From: Paenibacillus phytorum | GTDB lineage: Bacteria; Bacillota; Bacilli; Paenibacillales; NBRC-103111 | Length of the DNA: 64,000 nucleotides | Reading direction: 5' to 3' | NCBI RefSeq assembly: GCF_013141715.1 | Contig: NZ_WHOA01000205.1 | Coordinates: 1 to 64,000 of the forward strand | Shown: piece after piece, positions 40,063 through 49,637 of the stretch | How the letters are laid out: each line of letters opens with the position of its first letter | How positions within the stretch are numbered: the first letter of the stretch is position 1 | Notes under the pieces: generated by a model | What the model saw: only the letters and a program-made list of their open reading frames with translations | Database searches by the model: none | What the model was told of the DNA's origin: nothing | Translations under genes and position numbers: made by a program

Positions 40063-40086
40063 CATCAAAATGTTGGCGGGAGCCTT
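40049..40086 (+). terminator. Terminator overlapping the regulator stop codon
   Basis: AAGGCTCCC pairs with GGGAGCCTT across a 20-base loop; the TAA is in the loop. Confidence 0.55.
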
Positions 40087-40090
40087 GAAC

Positions 40091-40230
40091 CTAACAAGAA
40101 TGAGTAACAGGCAATTTGCTTGAAGGATTTGTAATAAGACTGGTATAGAAGCACTTACATGAAATTAAACCGCCTAGTTCTTTAATCTGCACAACTTCCT
40201 GCGAATCCACCAAAGTAACTGTCTAGTAGA
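40091..40230 (-). other. Coding-like remnant, unidentified
   Basis: The minus strand reads VTLVDSQEVVQIKELGGLIS then CKCFYTSLITNPSSKLPVTH and SC to a TAG at 40091-40093. It lacks a start signal. The cysteine-containing end recalls small coat-type proteins, but I cannot assign it. Confidence 0.25.
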
Positions 40231-40271
40231 ATCTCAAAGATTCACCGCGTTTTCTGTAACGACAAGTTTTG

Positions 40272-40310
40272 AAGAAAGACCCTCTTGCACACTAAGGATG
40301 GTCTTTTCTT
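40272..40310. terminator. Hairpin beside palindromic box G
   Basis: AAGAAAGACC pairs with GGTCTTTTCTT (one bulge) across an 18-base loop. Confidence 0.6.
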
Positions 40311-40334
40311 TGAATCAAAATGTAACTAACTCCG

Positions 40335-40356
40335 AACTATCGTTCTGCGTTAGCGT
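40335..40356 (-). repeat. Palindromic box, copy G
   Basis: Plus-strand AACTATCGTTCTGCGTTAGC followed by GT. On the minus strand the hairpin at 40272-40310 follows after 24 bases. Confidence 0.55.
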
Positions 40357-40764
40357 AATGACCTGACCTGTCATCTATGTTACGGTTCACCGTAATGTAT
40401 CTAAACACAAAGTAAAGTTTTACCATAAGATTTACATTAGTATATAAAGACATAACTACTCCTAACAATGGAGTGGTTTCCTAATAGAACTTTTCTTTTA
40501 TTGACCTATTTCAAGAATTGATCATTATCACCATCTGCATCAATGTCATTCTACCAAAGATTCGGGGCCCTTTTCACGTTTTTAGAGAGTCGTACTTTCG
40601 AAATTCAGGCTTATTTATCGTGTCCTGTGTTTTCATTCTATGGTGGCATCTTTTACCTATGTCAGGGTTTGAGTTAATTATAATTAATCTTTCCCTATAT
40701 TGTGGATGATCTTAATGTTATGATTCTGTTGCTGTAAAAATAAATCGTAACGAGGTGAGGACAA

Positions 40765-40867
40765 ATGAAAACAAAAAAATATACGTCTTATCCTCATGTT
40801 GCTTTTTAGTTATTCTTTTACGAATACATTAGGCTCTGAGGGTAGGATTCACTCTCAGGGCTTTTAT
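40765..40867 (+). pseudogene. Signal-peptide stub with terminator
   Basis: GAGGTGAGG precedes an ATG at 40765 encoding MKTKKYTSYPHVAF. Adding one A to the seven-A run changes this to MKTKKIYVLSSCCFLVILL, a typical secretion signal. GCTCTGAG/CTCAGGGC at 40833-40861 followed by TTTTATATTT is a terminator. The unit looks like the remains of a short secreted or processed peptide gene. A second terminator (ACAGCCACT/AGTGGCTGT then T8) lies at 40910-40942. The rest of 40357-41240 shows a 63-codon frame (40518-40709) without a ribosome binding site and nothing firmer. Confidence 0.3.
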
Positions 40868-40909
40868 ATTTAGGCAGAAGGAACGTTTAAGCTTTCTTGC
40901 CGGTCTATG

Positions 40910-40942
40910 ACAGCCACTTACGGAGTGGCTGTTATTTTTTTA
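40910..40942 (+). terminator. Intrinsic terminator
   Basis: ACAGCCACT, 5-base loop, AGTGGCTGT, then TATTTTTTTT. No intact gene precedes it. Confidence 0.8.
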
Positions 40943-41240
40943 GGACAAAAGGTTGGTCAAGGCAACAATAGTGGTTTTATTTTGAAATTGGTTAGGATTT
41001 AATCGTTTGGGGGACTATGTATTGAACTTGAATTACTTAGGATGGAATTCATTTTTCGCGGAAAATTTCAAACAGTGCCGGTTTATGTTTGAGCAGGCTC
41101 ATACCTGGAGATTAGGGGTCGATCCATTTCGTAGTTACCTTGTTCCAAAGGATAAGGGGCCCCCTTCTTGAGATATCGTTTCAACTTCGGCATCGTTTCC
41201 CGTTATTCACCGCTTTCCAAATATGAAAGGATGATGCTTT

Positions 41241-42952
41241 ATTAAAAGACTCGCTCAATATTTTCGCTCATTACAATCCGGACAGTCATCTTACAGTATG
41301 ATTTATGAAGGTTCATACTATGATCAAGGGGGGACGATATCTGACCCAACCTATTGGTATAACGATGTTGCCTATTACATTGAACGGACACATAAACTCA
41401 CACTGGATAAACCATGTATCACCATAAAAATACCTTTTGACCGTCTCGGCTTAGATGAAAATGTGGATCAAGTTGTTCTCTCAGATTTTGCATTAAGAGA
41501 ATGGGTTGATCATATTGAGGCATTAAATAAATTGATTTATAACCGGTCACGTTCTGATAAAGAAAATGGTGCTTTTTATTGTTTTCGTCCAACCAATGTG
41601 GTGTTGCAACGTAATGCATCCTTTGTCGAAGCCATCTCGGAAAAATGGTATCTATGCTTAATGATTACAGTTCAACTTCCATTCAAGAATAATGATAAAG
41701 CTATGCGCATGCTCTGCAAAATGCTTCCAAAAGAAGTGGAGGATTTAATTGCCAAGTTTGATCTCATTAAGTTAAATGCTGCCTATGAATTGGTAAAAAA
41801 GCAAAATATGATTCGCGAATGGCTGAAATCCAGTGACTATTGTGCGTTTATTGCGAATGGCAGCATTTTGCCAAGAAATAAAGACAACAGCGGGCCACTG
41901 GAGGGTGCCTTGCCTTTTATATCCCCGGAAGATATTGAAGTTGAAATTTGTGGTTTGCGAGGAATGGGAATAAAACATGGTGTGACGGTCATCACCGGCG
42001 GTGGTTATTCGGGTAAAAGCACAGTGCTGGATGCACTAAATTCGGGGATTTACAATCACAGCATAGGCGACGGACGAGAATTTGTGATTACAGATCAAAG
42101 TGCAATGGAAATATCTGCAGAGGAAGGCCGTTCCATAAAAAATATCAATATTACGCCTTTCATAAAATGGATACCCAATAGTTCAGCTGAACAGTTTTCG
42201 ACTCACTACGCCTCCGGTTCCACATCTCAAGCCGCAAATATTATGGAGGCAATCAACATCGGGTGTAAGCTTCTTCTTATTGATGAAGACAGAAGTGCGA
42301 CGAATTTTATGATTCAAGACATCAAAATGCGTTCATTAATCAAGCATGAACCCATTACACCTTTTACGGAACGTGTCAGGGAGCTTTATGAGGCTGCTCA
42401 CGTATCTTCCGTTCTTGTTATTGGAGGTAGCGGTGAATTTTTATCCGTTGCCGATCAAATCATCCTGATGGACAATTTTGTGCCAAAAAACGTAACCCAG
42501 GAAGCAAAAAATTTATGTGAACACGACAAACCACGCGAGCGTATCCCCCTTACAAAATGGGAGATAGAAAGAAAAATAACCACCGATCACTTTTCGAGCT
42601 ATCCACAGGGCAGTGGTACAGAAAAGCTGATGGTTTCAACCATGGGATACATCATGATAGGTTTGATATCAGAGGGCTTTACAATATCACATCACACGCC
42701 CAGCTTGCAGCTATTGCCTTTTTAATTCGAAAAATGGCTATAAGTAATCAGGATCGCCTCATCTTTCTTCATGAAAAGATTAAAAAAGCTCTCGAAGATA
42801 TGGAGAGAGAAGGCGTCGACATTGTATTTTCTTCCTTTTTTCCTGGTTTCGAAAGATGGCTTGAATTACCAAGAATTAATGAAGTATTATCTGTCATAAA
42901 CCGAATGAAACATTTGAATTTTATTCAGCTTGAGCCCTCTGAACACCTCTAA
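41241..42952 (+). pseudogene. ABC-class P-loop ATPase (COG3044/PF09818 family), frameshifted
   Basis: Joined frames give about 570 residues, the usual family length. Frame 1 (through 41298-42620) has LTLDKPCITIKIPFDRLGLD, FISPEDIEVEICGLRGMGIK, Walker A GGGYSGKST, GDGREFVITDQSAMEISAEE, YASGSTSQAANIMEAINIGC, Walker B KLLLIDEDRSATNFM and VSSVLVIGGSGEFLSVADQI. The C-terminal part (DIRGLYNITSHAQLAAIAFL) is in another frame, with the shift near 42615-42630. At the 5' end the frame runs up to an ATT at 41241, ten bases after AAAGG; an ATG at 41234 is out of frame, suggesting a second indel. Family role is unknown, though linked by others to RNA or stress. Sequencing error is possible. Confidence 0.75.
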
Positions 42953-43286
42953 TTACGACATAAATATACGTTTATCCAATTAGGAGACGGGTTGAAGTGG
43001 AGGATAGCTGTAGGATAGACTCTGCGCTAACCTAAACAAAGGCCCCGTTTAAGAAAATAAAGAATTAGACTGCAATGAAGTATTTGCCCGAACGGCTTAT
43101 ACCTATGGGCTGAATCAATTCCGACATGAACCACCGTAAACGTAATAGTATACTCTTACCCTATTGCCATATCGTCCCCTCTGCAATGACAAAAAGGCTC
43201 GCAGGTTAATCTTTTGTAAAAATGGTAACTTCCTCATAAATTTGGCGTTTAATTTATTAAACAATACTCTATGAGGTGAAACCATA
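42953..43286 (+). other. Intergenic stretch before the secreted protein gene
   Basis: It contains the leader of the next gene (GAGGTG at 43272-43277). I see no gene, clear hairpin or repeat in it. Confidence 0.4.
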
Positions 43287-44756
43287 ATGAAGAAGTTCGG
43301 TCTCCTAAAACTCGCTGCTCTCACAACCACCGCCGCACTGTTGCTAACCGATCAGCTTACGTCAGCCGCTTACGCTGCCGGCAATTCCGTGAAAGTCAGC
43401 CTCCCCACTTTCCCTGTACAAATAAACGGGGGAGTCGTCGATCCGTCCAAAGCCCAATACCCACCTATCGTCTACAAGGACATTACTTATTTGCCATTAA
43501 CCTGGGATTATACCCGCTCTTTATCTTTGGAGTATACGTGGAGCGACTCGCAAGGGCTTCATGTTTACGCGCAAGGAAATCGCTATCAGGAACCGCCTGC
43601 TGCCGATAAGAACAGCAGCAACAGGAAATCGACGTATACAGCGGAACTCGTGACGTATCCCGTCTTTGTGAACGACAAACCGATCGACAATCAAGCGGAG
43701 GAATATCCTCTGCTAAGTTTTCGGGATATTACATACTTTCCGATGACCTGGCATTTCATGCATGACGAATTCTACATGAATTTATTCTGGAGCCCTAAAG
43801 ACGGATTCGCCGTCGTAGGTCCGCAGCGTCACTACCTATCTTCCTTTGTCAACGACTCCGCCGATTACCTGTATCTTAACTCTGGCTCACAAATGTTCAA
43901 AATCAGGAAATCATTAACCGAACAGCCATCACTTTTGACGGAAGAGGAGAATCAGAAGGTTTCCTCCCTGCCGCCAAGAGCAGATGCCGAACCGCTACCT
44001 AAAGCGGAATTCGCTTCCCCGGACTCTGCGATAATCGAACGGAAGGAGAAAACATTCTATTACAGAGGACAAGAGCTGCTCTCGTTGATGCCTATGCCGC
44101 AGGACGGTACATCTTCTTCAACGGGATTCATGGAACGTTCTTACGCAGGCTTAGAGTATAAGGAAGCATGGCTTGATCTTGGATCAGGAAGAAATATCCT
44201 ATCGGTAGTAGAGACGGACACCAATAATCAGATTTTTCCGGACTTTTCTACCTATTACCGTTATTTCTTCGTGGATGGCAATGTACGACCCGTACCCGTG
44301 AATGGGTTCACCCATTGGCCCATCTCCAGTGTACAACAAAATCCAAACGGAACTTGGTGGTTGACGAGCAGACCTATTACAGGGGACTACATCACCGGTC
44401 GAAATGGTTTTATCACCGGGGAGCTCAGTCTGCTCCAGCCAAACGGTCAATCCGTTTCCGTTAACCGTCAACTGAAGATAGACGAGATTGAAGTACTTTC
44501 CCATAAGGAGGACGGCACACTCATCTTTCGCGCTTATACCCGTACATTGGAGAAGGATAATCCAGCCTTTGGCATCTATAAGATCGACACCTCAGGAAAG
44601 CTTGCCAAGCTGGACGATTTGTTCGGTCAAGCCTACGTAAGCAGCGATGGCGACCTTTGGGCAACGGACCGCTACATCAACCTGATTGTTAACATCTCTA
44701 AAAACTTGAGCAAATTGTGGTTGGACTATGAGTTTCCGTTCCCCGACCACAGTTAA
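43287..44756 (+). CDS. Secreted protein with two copper-amine-oxidase-N-like (stalk) domains
   Basis: A 489-residue exported protein with a signal peptide (KLAALTTTAALLLTDQLTSA, cleavage near AYAA-GN). Two tandem copies of the small domain often called copper amine oxidase N-terminal, common in Paenibacillus surface proteins, follow: FPVQINGGVVDPSKAQYPPI then YKDITYLPLTWDYTRSLSLE, and YPVFVNDKPIDNQAEEYPLL then FRDITYFPMTWHFMHDEFYM. The remaining ~310 residues are beta-rich with repeated tryptophans (THWPISSVQQNPNGTWWLTS) and resemble a propeller- or TolB-like body. No catalytic motif is visible. GAGGTG lies 8 bases before the ATG. Its role is probably structural or sensory at the cell surface. 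Confidence 0.75.
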   Translation: MKKFGLLKLAALTTTAALLLTDQLTSAAYAAGNSVKVSLPTFPVQINGGVVDPSKAQYPPIVYKDITYLPLTWDYTRSLSLEYTWSDSQGLHVYAQGNRYQEPPAADKNSSNRKSTYTAELVTYPVFVNDKPIDNQAEEYPLLSFRDITYFPMTWHFMHDEFYMNLFWSPKDGFAVVGPQRHYLSSFVNDSADYLYLNSGSQMFKIRKSLTEQPSLLTEEENQKVSSLPPRADAEPLPKAEFASPDSAIIERKEKTFYYRGQELLSLMPMPQDGTSSSTGFMERSYAGLEYKEAWLDLGSGRNILSVVETDTNNQIFPDFSTYYRYFFVDGNVRPVPVNGFTHWPISSVQQNPNGTWWLTSRPITGDYITGRNGFITGELSLLQPNGQSVSVNRQLKIDEIEVLSHKEDGTLIFRAYTRTLEKDNPAFGIYKIDTSGKLAKLDDLFGQAYVSSDGDLWATDRYINLIVNISKNLSKLWLDYEFPFPDHS

Positions 44757-44896
44757 GCTCATCCCTGTTTCCCTATTTTTTTCTGCGAGTCGATCTTAAA
44801 GTGATCTTGTACAGGGGATGACATTGAGCGAAAATTATCGGAATACGGCCAGAGTTCTCTGGAGAGAGCTAATCAAGGAACGTTAGTTCATCAAAG

Positions 44897-44940
44897 CAGC
44901 GTCAGTCTAGGACTTTATTTTCTTGTCTAGACTGCCGCTG
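44897..44940 (+). terminator. Hairpin after the secreted protein gene
   Basis: AGCGTCAGTCTAG pairs with CTAGACTGCCGCT with two mismatches. There is no T-run, so the terminator call is tentative. Confidence 0.45.
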
Positions 44941-45036
44941 TGTTCTACTTCTTGAGGCTGTCTAACACTTATGAAGTACGTCAGTTAGATAGATTCGATC
45001 TGTTGTATCACCAACGTATTTACACTTTAGCAGGCA

Positions 45037-45555
45037 TTGAGTATAGTCCTGATCACTGCGGAACATCTTTATAGCTTTCCCCAAAATTTTATTGGTGGTC
45101 CTACATTTCGCTATGCTGAGACTAAGCTCGCCAATATCCAGTTCATCTCTGAATTGGTGAGACGGCTAGAGGGGACCGGAGTCAGCGCCTACTGCTTTGA
45201 TCCTGGTCTTGTTTCCACGAACTTCAATCAGAACAACGGACTTTTAGCCCGTATGACTATGGCCGTGATGAAAATGTTCTCCCGCAGTCCGGAGAAAGGT
45301 GCCGAAACTTTGGTGTGGTTAGCAGATTCGGACGAAATGACTGGTCATAATGGTTTTTACTACACCGACATGCAAACAACAATTCCGTCTGTTCCCGCTC
45401 AGAACCTGGACACCACTAAACGATTATGGATGGTAAGCGAAGAACAAATCGGAATTCAAAGTCTAAATATCCATACAACAATTCTGCCGTTAGCGGAGAA
45501 GGTCGGGTTAACGTCCGTAGATCTTCCTCATTTTCATGGCGGAAACGAGGTATAA
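45037..45555 (+). pseudogene. Short-chain dehydrogenase, N-terminally truncated
   Basis: This is the back half of a classical SDR. RYAETKLANIQFISELVRRL contains the catalytic Y-x-x-x-K, followed by GVSAYCFDPGLVSTNFNQNN (the conserved PG-V-T loop) and AETLVWLADSDEMTGHNGFY. The first ~130 residues, including the TGxxxGxG nucleotide-binding loop, are missing; the frame starts inside the strand before the active site (IVLITAEHLYSF). The C-terminal 35 residues depart from the family and overlap the convergent membrane-protein gene. No ribosome binding site precedes the TTG, so it is almost certainly inactive. Confidence 0.75.
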
Positions 45556-45843
45556 AATAAGGACTACACTAAAAAGGTTCCAAATACTTGGTATCGACGC
45601 GACAGATAAATAGAGACCGTAAGGCAACGACCAAGCAAATACAATGTACATTAAGATTCGATTTCTCAAAAATGAAGTTAGGATGCCTAAAAATGCAGGG
45701 AAAATCAACATTATAAGAATGATTAAAACCGTATCAATACCTGCTAGCGTCCTTGAATACGGGTTCCAAAACAAAAAAAATACACACAGAATTATGCATC
45801 CCACGCACGCAACCACACCTAAGAGGGAATATTTCCGTTTCAA
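45508..45843 (-). CDS. Small four-helix membrane protein, hypothetical
   Basis: A 111-residue protein with four hydrophobic helices: SLLGVVACVGCIILCVFFLF, DTVLIILIMLIFPAFLGILT, ILMYIVFAWSLPYGLYLSVA and IWNLFSVVLILYLVSAMKMR. It starts at a TTG with AAGGAGG 7 bases upstream. No family recognised. It is convergent with the SDR remnant and divergent from the azoreductase gene. The topology resembles small immunity- or integral-membrane accessory proteins, but there is no direct evidence. Confidence 0.65.
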   Translation of the reverse strand: MKRKYSLLGVVACVGCIILCVFFLFWNPYSRTLAGIDTVLIILIMLIFPAFLGILTSFLRNRILMYIVFAWSLPYGLYLSVASIPSIWNLFSVVLILYLVSAMKMRKIYGR

Positions 45844-45899
45844 TGAAAGACCTCCTTCGTATTGCCATTATTAAATTTAATTGTCTCTTACAGAAGGTA

Positions 45900-45928
45900 T
45901 TGACACTGACACTAGTGGAAGGGATTAA
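45900..45928 (+). promoter_or_regulatory. Promoter of the azoreductase gene
   Basis: TTGACA (45900-45905), 17-bp spacer, GATTAA (45923-45928). TGACAC is directly repeated inside (45901-45906 and 45907-45912). Confidence 0.45.
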
Positions 45929-45971
45929 ACTGGGAACGAACGCAATATTCAAAAAAAGGTGGGAGACGGGA

Positions 45972-46598
45972 ATGAGAAAAGTTTTATTCGTAAAGGCAAA
46001 TAATCGTCCAGTAGAACAAGCAGTAAGTGTTAAATTGTATGAAGCTTTTTTGAAAAGTTATGTGGATTCCCATCCTGAAGATCAGGTGACTGAGCTTGAT
46101 TTATTTCAAGCGCACTTGCCTTACTTGGATGCTACTATGATTAATGGTGCATTCAAATTCAGTCAGGGCATGCCTCTCACTCCGGAGGAAAAGCAGGTAA
46201 CAGATATTGCAACCAAATATCTGGACCAATTTTTGGCCTCAGACAAGATCGTCATCGGTTTTCCGCTTTGGAATCTTGGCGTTCCTGCAGTCTTGCATAC
46301 GTATATCGATTATTTGAATCGTGCTGGAACAACCTTTAAATATACACCGGAAGGCCCCGTCGGATTGGTAACAGGAAAACAGGTGGCGTTATTAAATGCT
46401 CGCGGAGGTTACTATTCTGAGGGAGAGGCAGCTTCATCAGAAATGGCGGTCAATTTTGTAGTAAGGAATTTACATTTATTCGGTATTCGAGAAATAACGA
46501 AGGTTATTGCTGAAGGCCATAACAAATCTCCGAAATTGAGGGAAAAAATAATAGAAGACGCCATTCAACTGGCTGTTGAAACGGCGAAAACTTTTTAA
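45972..46598 (+). CDS. azoR: FMN-dependent NADH:azoreductase / quinone reductase
   Basis: A 208-residue flavodoxin-fold enzyme that reduces azo bonds and quinones by two-electron transfer from NADH, cytoplasmic and dimeric in this family. Seen: KVLFVKANNRPVEQAVSVKL at the N-terminus (FMN phosphate loop), EEKQVTDIATKYLDQFLASD, IVIGFPLWNLGVPAVLHTYI (the FMN-binding PxWNxxxP motif), YLNRAGTTFKYTPEGPVGLV and ALLNARGGYYSEGEAAS. The ATG at 45972 is preceded by GGTGGGAGACGGGA; the frame is open upstream but has no matching site. Monocistronic. It probably protects against quinone or electrophile stress. Confidence 0.9.
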   Translation: MRKVLFVKANNRPVEQAVSVKLYEAFLKSYVDSHPEDQVTELDLFQAHLPYLDATMINGAFKFSQGMPLTPEEKQVTDIATKYLDQFLASDKIVIGFPLWNLGVPAVLHTYIDYLNRAGTTFKYTPEGPVGLVTGKQVALLNARGGYYSEGEAASSEMAVNFVVRNLHLFGIREITKVIAEGHNKSPKLREKIIEDAIQLAVETAKTF

Positions 46599-46693
46599 AA
46601 TGACCGTCAACTTCTGGGTGAACTGGTGCCTGCCCTGCAAAATTCTGCCCGTTAGCTGAGAAATATAGGCCCTTTCGCTTCAGCTTAGCACTT

Positions 46694-48154
46694 TCACGGG
46701 GCCCCGATGCTAAAAACACGTTGAGTAAGAACGGATGTTTCCACCTTTTGCGACAAGGCTTCGTTTTTCCCGTCGATGCTGTAGCGGATAGTCCATGGAA
46801 GCTTTACGCGTACCCTATACTCACCGAATGGGACCGGCTTGCCGTCCGAGTCTTTCCCGTCCCAGTCAAAATCTATCTCTGCGCTCAACATTTTCGTTTT
46901 AAAATCGTAAGATAGTGTGGGCAACGTGCCCCTCCAAACGGTCTCTATCGCAGGGTCATAGATGGAACCCGTTATTCGCGATACCTCAATTATAATGTTT
47001 TCTTCCTGAGCTATTGTAATCGGATCATCGCTTGCATTGGCCAATGCAAAACGGAGGGGAACCGGTTTTCCAAACGAGACAATCCCCCTAGAAAAATCGG
47101 TATCTCGGTACCAATCAAGCCCGATTGATGGGGCTAATGGAAATCCTCTAGTTCCGGTAGATGCCGGATCATACTGAACGGAGCTCCATGTGCCGGAAAT
47201 CGAATGATTTGCGACAACAGCCGGAGGTTCATACATTTCCGGGTCGGCAGCGGGGTCGCTTGCATAGATCCAAACGTCGCCAAGCCAACTGCTATGAATA
47301 TGATGCCAACCGCTCCCGCTCTCGAATGCCGACACAACCTGCGGGGCAAGTGTTCCCAGTACTTTGGCCTCGCGGTTGGGAAACTCGTAAATTGGGGTAT
47401 TTCCCTTTAACTCGATAGTTTCATTTCGTGTCTGCACATCTTTCGGCAGGGAATACGACGGATTGATCCATTGCTCTCCCAACCACGTTTGGATATGGAA
47501 CCAATCCCGATTGATTCGTTCGAAGGCGATCACTGACTGTGGTGCACTCAAATACCCGGTGACCTTCGCGTTCGCCTCTGGAGCGTCAAATATTGGCGTG
47601 GTCGCGTTCAAGCTAATGTCTTCATTCATCGGAATGTAGTAAGGAACAAGCTTGTACTTCGGTTTGATCCATTTGTACCCGAGCCATGTCTGGATTCGGT
47701 AATACCCGTGATAAGTACCCATAGATTTCAACGGCTGCGGAGAAATCGTATTCGGTGTTTTCCCTTGTTCGGATGATTCATCGTATATAAACTCTTCTCC
47801 TGATGTTTGAATCCATTCGAAAAAATCTTCGGGATATTCGGGATGTTTCGGTCTGATCCAAGACTCCCCTTGTTCGGAAGTAATTTTGTACCAAATCAAT
47901 GGCTCGGATTCATTTATGAATCGCTCGTACCATCCCGGTTCCGCATCTAGCACACTCACTACTGAGAAAGATGAAGTTCCAATCTGCTTTCCATTCGGGG
48001 CATCGAACATTGCGGTTTGCTTCTCCGTCAGAATGAGTAAGCCCGGCAATTTTTTCTCTTTCAGATCATGTTGGGCGGCTATGGCCGTTGCGGAATGAAG
48101 CTGCGAAAAAACGATCGACGTAAAAACCAAGCAAATTAACGCAAACTGCTTCAA
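46694..48154 (-). CDS. Secreted protein with SH3-like repeats and a C-terminal BsuPI-like domain
   Basis: A 486-residue exported protein with a signal peptide (QFALICLVFTSIVFSQLHSA, cleavage near AIAA). At least four SH3-like units recur, each with an aromatic cluster and WI-P: WYKITSEQGESWIRPKHP, YYRIQTWLGYKWIKPKYK, WFHIQTWLGEQWINPSYS and WHHIHSSWLGDVWIYASD. The C-terminal ~130 residues (GKPVPLRFALANASDDPITI, DWDGKDSDGKPVPFGEYRVR) resemble the intracellular proteinase inhibitor BsuPI/FlgD-Ig fold. The start is TTG with GGAGGG upstream. It probably binds the cell wall; no enzyme motif is visible. It is separated from the next sugar locus by two hairpins. Confidence 0.75.
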   Translation of the reverse strand: MKQFALICLVFTSIVFSQLHSATAIAAQHDLKEKKLPGLLILTEKQTAMFDAPNGKQIGTSSFSVVSVLDAEPGWYERFINESEPLIWYKITSEQGESWIRPKHPEYPEDFFEWIQTSGEEFIYDESSEQGKTPNTISPQPLKSMGTYHGYYRIQTWLGYKWIKPKYKLVPYYIPMNEDISLNATTPIFDAPEANAKVTGYLSAPQSVIAFERINRDWFHIQTWLGEQWINPSYSLPKDVQTRNETIELKGNTPIYEFPNREAKVLGTLAPQVVSAFESGSGWHHIHSSWLGDVWIYASDPAADPEMYEPPAVVANHSISGTWSSVQYDPASTGTRGFPLAPSIGLDWYRDTDFSRGIVSFGKPVPLRFALANASDDPITIAQEENIIIEVSRITGSIYDPAIETVWRGTLPTLSYDFKTKMLSAEIDFDWDGKDSDGKPVPFGEYRVRVKLPWTIRYSIDGKNEALSQKVETSVLTQRVFSIGAP

Positions 48155-48220
48155 CAGCTATCCCTCCAATAAAAAAATATATACCTAATATTACCATATT
48201 TCCCTACCCGTAGGTGAGTA

Positions 48221-48251
48221 AAAAGGCTGCCGGTCACATAGGCAGTCTTTT
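48221..48251. terminator. Hairpin between the SH3-repeat gene and sugar locus 2
   Basis: AAAAGGCTGCC pairs with GGCAGtCTTTT with one mismatch. Confidence 0.65.
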
Positions 48252-48299
48252 CGACTACAGATCTAATCGTATAATTTGTAGCATGAAAAAACTAAACAA

Positions 48300-48333
48300 C
48301 CTTAGTCCGGTTCAATACCGAACTAAGGCTTTT
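48300..48333. terminator. Terminator at the end of sugar locus 2
   Basis: CCTTAGTCCGG pairs with CCGAACTAAGG (one mismatch), CTTTT following on the plus strand. The AGE-epimerase stop (48339, minus) is 6 bp away. Confidence 0.65.
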
Positions 48334-48338
48334 AATAT

Positions 48339-49625
48339 CTACTCGGTTATCACTTCTTTGGTTGCAAGCAATTCAATGATTAAGATGACGTTGCGAATGA
48401 TATGATAAGGATCCTTTACAGGCAACGCGACGACTTGATTGATCGGTTTGCCGCTTCGCGAACGAATTTGAATCCACTCTCCAACGCTGCGATCCGGATT
48501 GGGGAATGTCTTGAACGAATAATCGTGAAGCCTGTTGTACTGAGCCAATAACTCCGTATCTCCCGTCAACTTATAGAGGAGCATTGTTGAATAAAGCGCT
48601 TCGGAATGAGGCCACCACAATTTGGAATCCCAATTCTGTTCTATTTGTTTTACCATGGAGGTATGTGCAATACCTTCCTTGTTCCCTCTCGGAGGACCTC
48701 CCTCCCTGTCGACAAACAGGAAGATTCCTCCGAATTCATGGTCCCATCCCAGCTCGAGCATTTTGGCGGTCGTTCTTGCTGCCTTGCTGATATAAGAATT
48801 CCGATTCAGCTTTAATGCCGCATGAACCACAAACCACATATCCTCTACCGTATGCCCCGGGTTGCAATAGCGGCCGAGCAGCGAGTCCACACGCTTATTG
48901 TCGGTACCAATCATCTCATTAAGCACGAAATCTTCATCCATGAAATGGTTACAAATCTCATCCATGTACGATAGCATGTTGTTCTTTAACTCTTCGGTCT
49001 GCACACCCAGCACTTCTTCTTCTGCCTCATACAGCTCTTGAGTAACATTCAAAAGAATCATGGGAATGCTATGTGATTTATAACCAAGAGGAATGGGGTA
49101 AGGTTCCGTGACATAACTGCCTTCTTGAATTCTGCCAATCACCGAACGGTACAACTGCCGGGCAAAATGCAGGTTGTTCCTATCCCCGGATACGGCTGCG
49201 TATTTGGCAAGACCGGCGATGACAAAGCAATCGGCGAAAATACTGGAATCATACCGATTGCTTGCTGCGGCCAGCTTCGGATTTCCCCTTTTATCCATCA
49301 GAAAGGTGCAGCTCCCATTCTCAAGCAGGCAATGCTTCATGAGAAATTCGGCTCCATGCTCAGCAAGCTTCAAGAAATGGCAGCGTTCCTCTTGATCAAA
49401 AATATCCGTGTCCATCGAAGCTAATTTGGCATAAATCCATACAAATCTGCCTTGTGACCATGTGAATTTGTCCGTACTGACCAGGTGGGTTCCGCTATTG
49501 TCATAAGCGTTAAAGTATCCGCCATCCTCCCAATCCACTGAGCGCAACCAGAAGGGAAGCAGCGTATTCTTCAAATGATCGGTATAGAAATGAAAAAGTT
49601 CATGATCATTAAGCGGAATACTCAT
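48339..49625 (-). CDS. AGE-family epimerase/isomerase
   Basis: A 428-residue (alpha/alpha)6-barrel enzyme of the N-acylglucosamine 2-epimerase/cellobiose 2-epimerase family. Typical segments are NTLLPFWLRSVDWEDGGYFN, DKFTWSQGRFVWIYAKLASM, NRYDSSIFADCFVIAGLAKY, the catalytic-histidine motif NPGHTVEDMWFVVHAALKLN, and KLWWPHSEALYSTMLLYKLT. Histidines in GHTVE and WWPHSEA correspond to the acid/base pair that swaps configuration at C2. It most likely converts an imported disaccharide or sugar (for example glucose-type to mannose-type) in the cytoplasm. AAAGGAG precedes the ATG. Last gene of locus 2, 12 bp after the secreted propeller gene. Confidence 0.88.
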   Translation of the reverse strand: MSIPLNDHELFHFYTDHLKNTLLPFWLRSVDWEDGGYFNAYDNSGTHLVSTDKFTWSQGRFVWIYAKLASMDTDIFDQEERCHFLKLAEHGAEFLMKHCLLENGSCTFLMDKRGNPKLAAASNRYDSSIFADCFVIAGLAKYAAVSGDRNNLHFARQLYRSVIGRIQEGSYVTEPYPIPLGYKSHSIPMILLNVTQELYEAEEEVLGVQTEELKNNMLSYMDEICNHFMDEDFVLNEMIGTDNKRVDSLLGRYCNPGHTVEDMWFVVHAALKLNRNSYISKAARTTAKMLELGWDHEFGGIFLFVDREGGPPRGNKEGIAHTSMVKQIEQNWDSKLWWPHSEALYSTMLLYKLTGDTELLAQYNRLHDYSFKTFPNPDRSVGEWIQIRSRSGKPINQVVALPVKDPYHIIRNVILIIELLATKEVITE

Positions 49626-49637
49626 CGTTATTCTCCT

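Noticed and set aside
40518..40709. 63-codon plus-strand frame with two hydrophobic stretches
   Set aside because: No ribosome binding site, no homologue recognised, AT-rich region with chance hydrophobicity; kept only as a note in the gap description.
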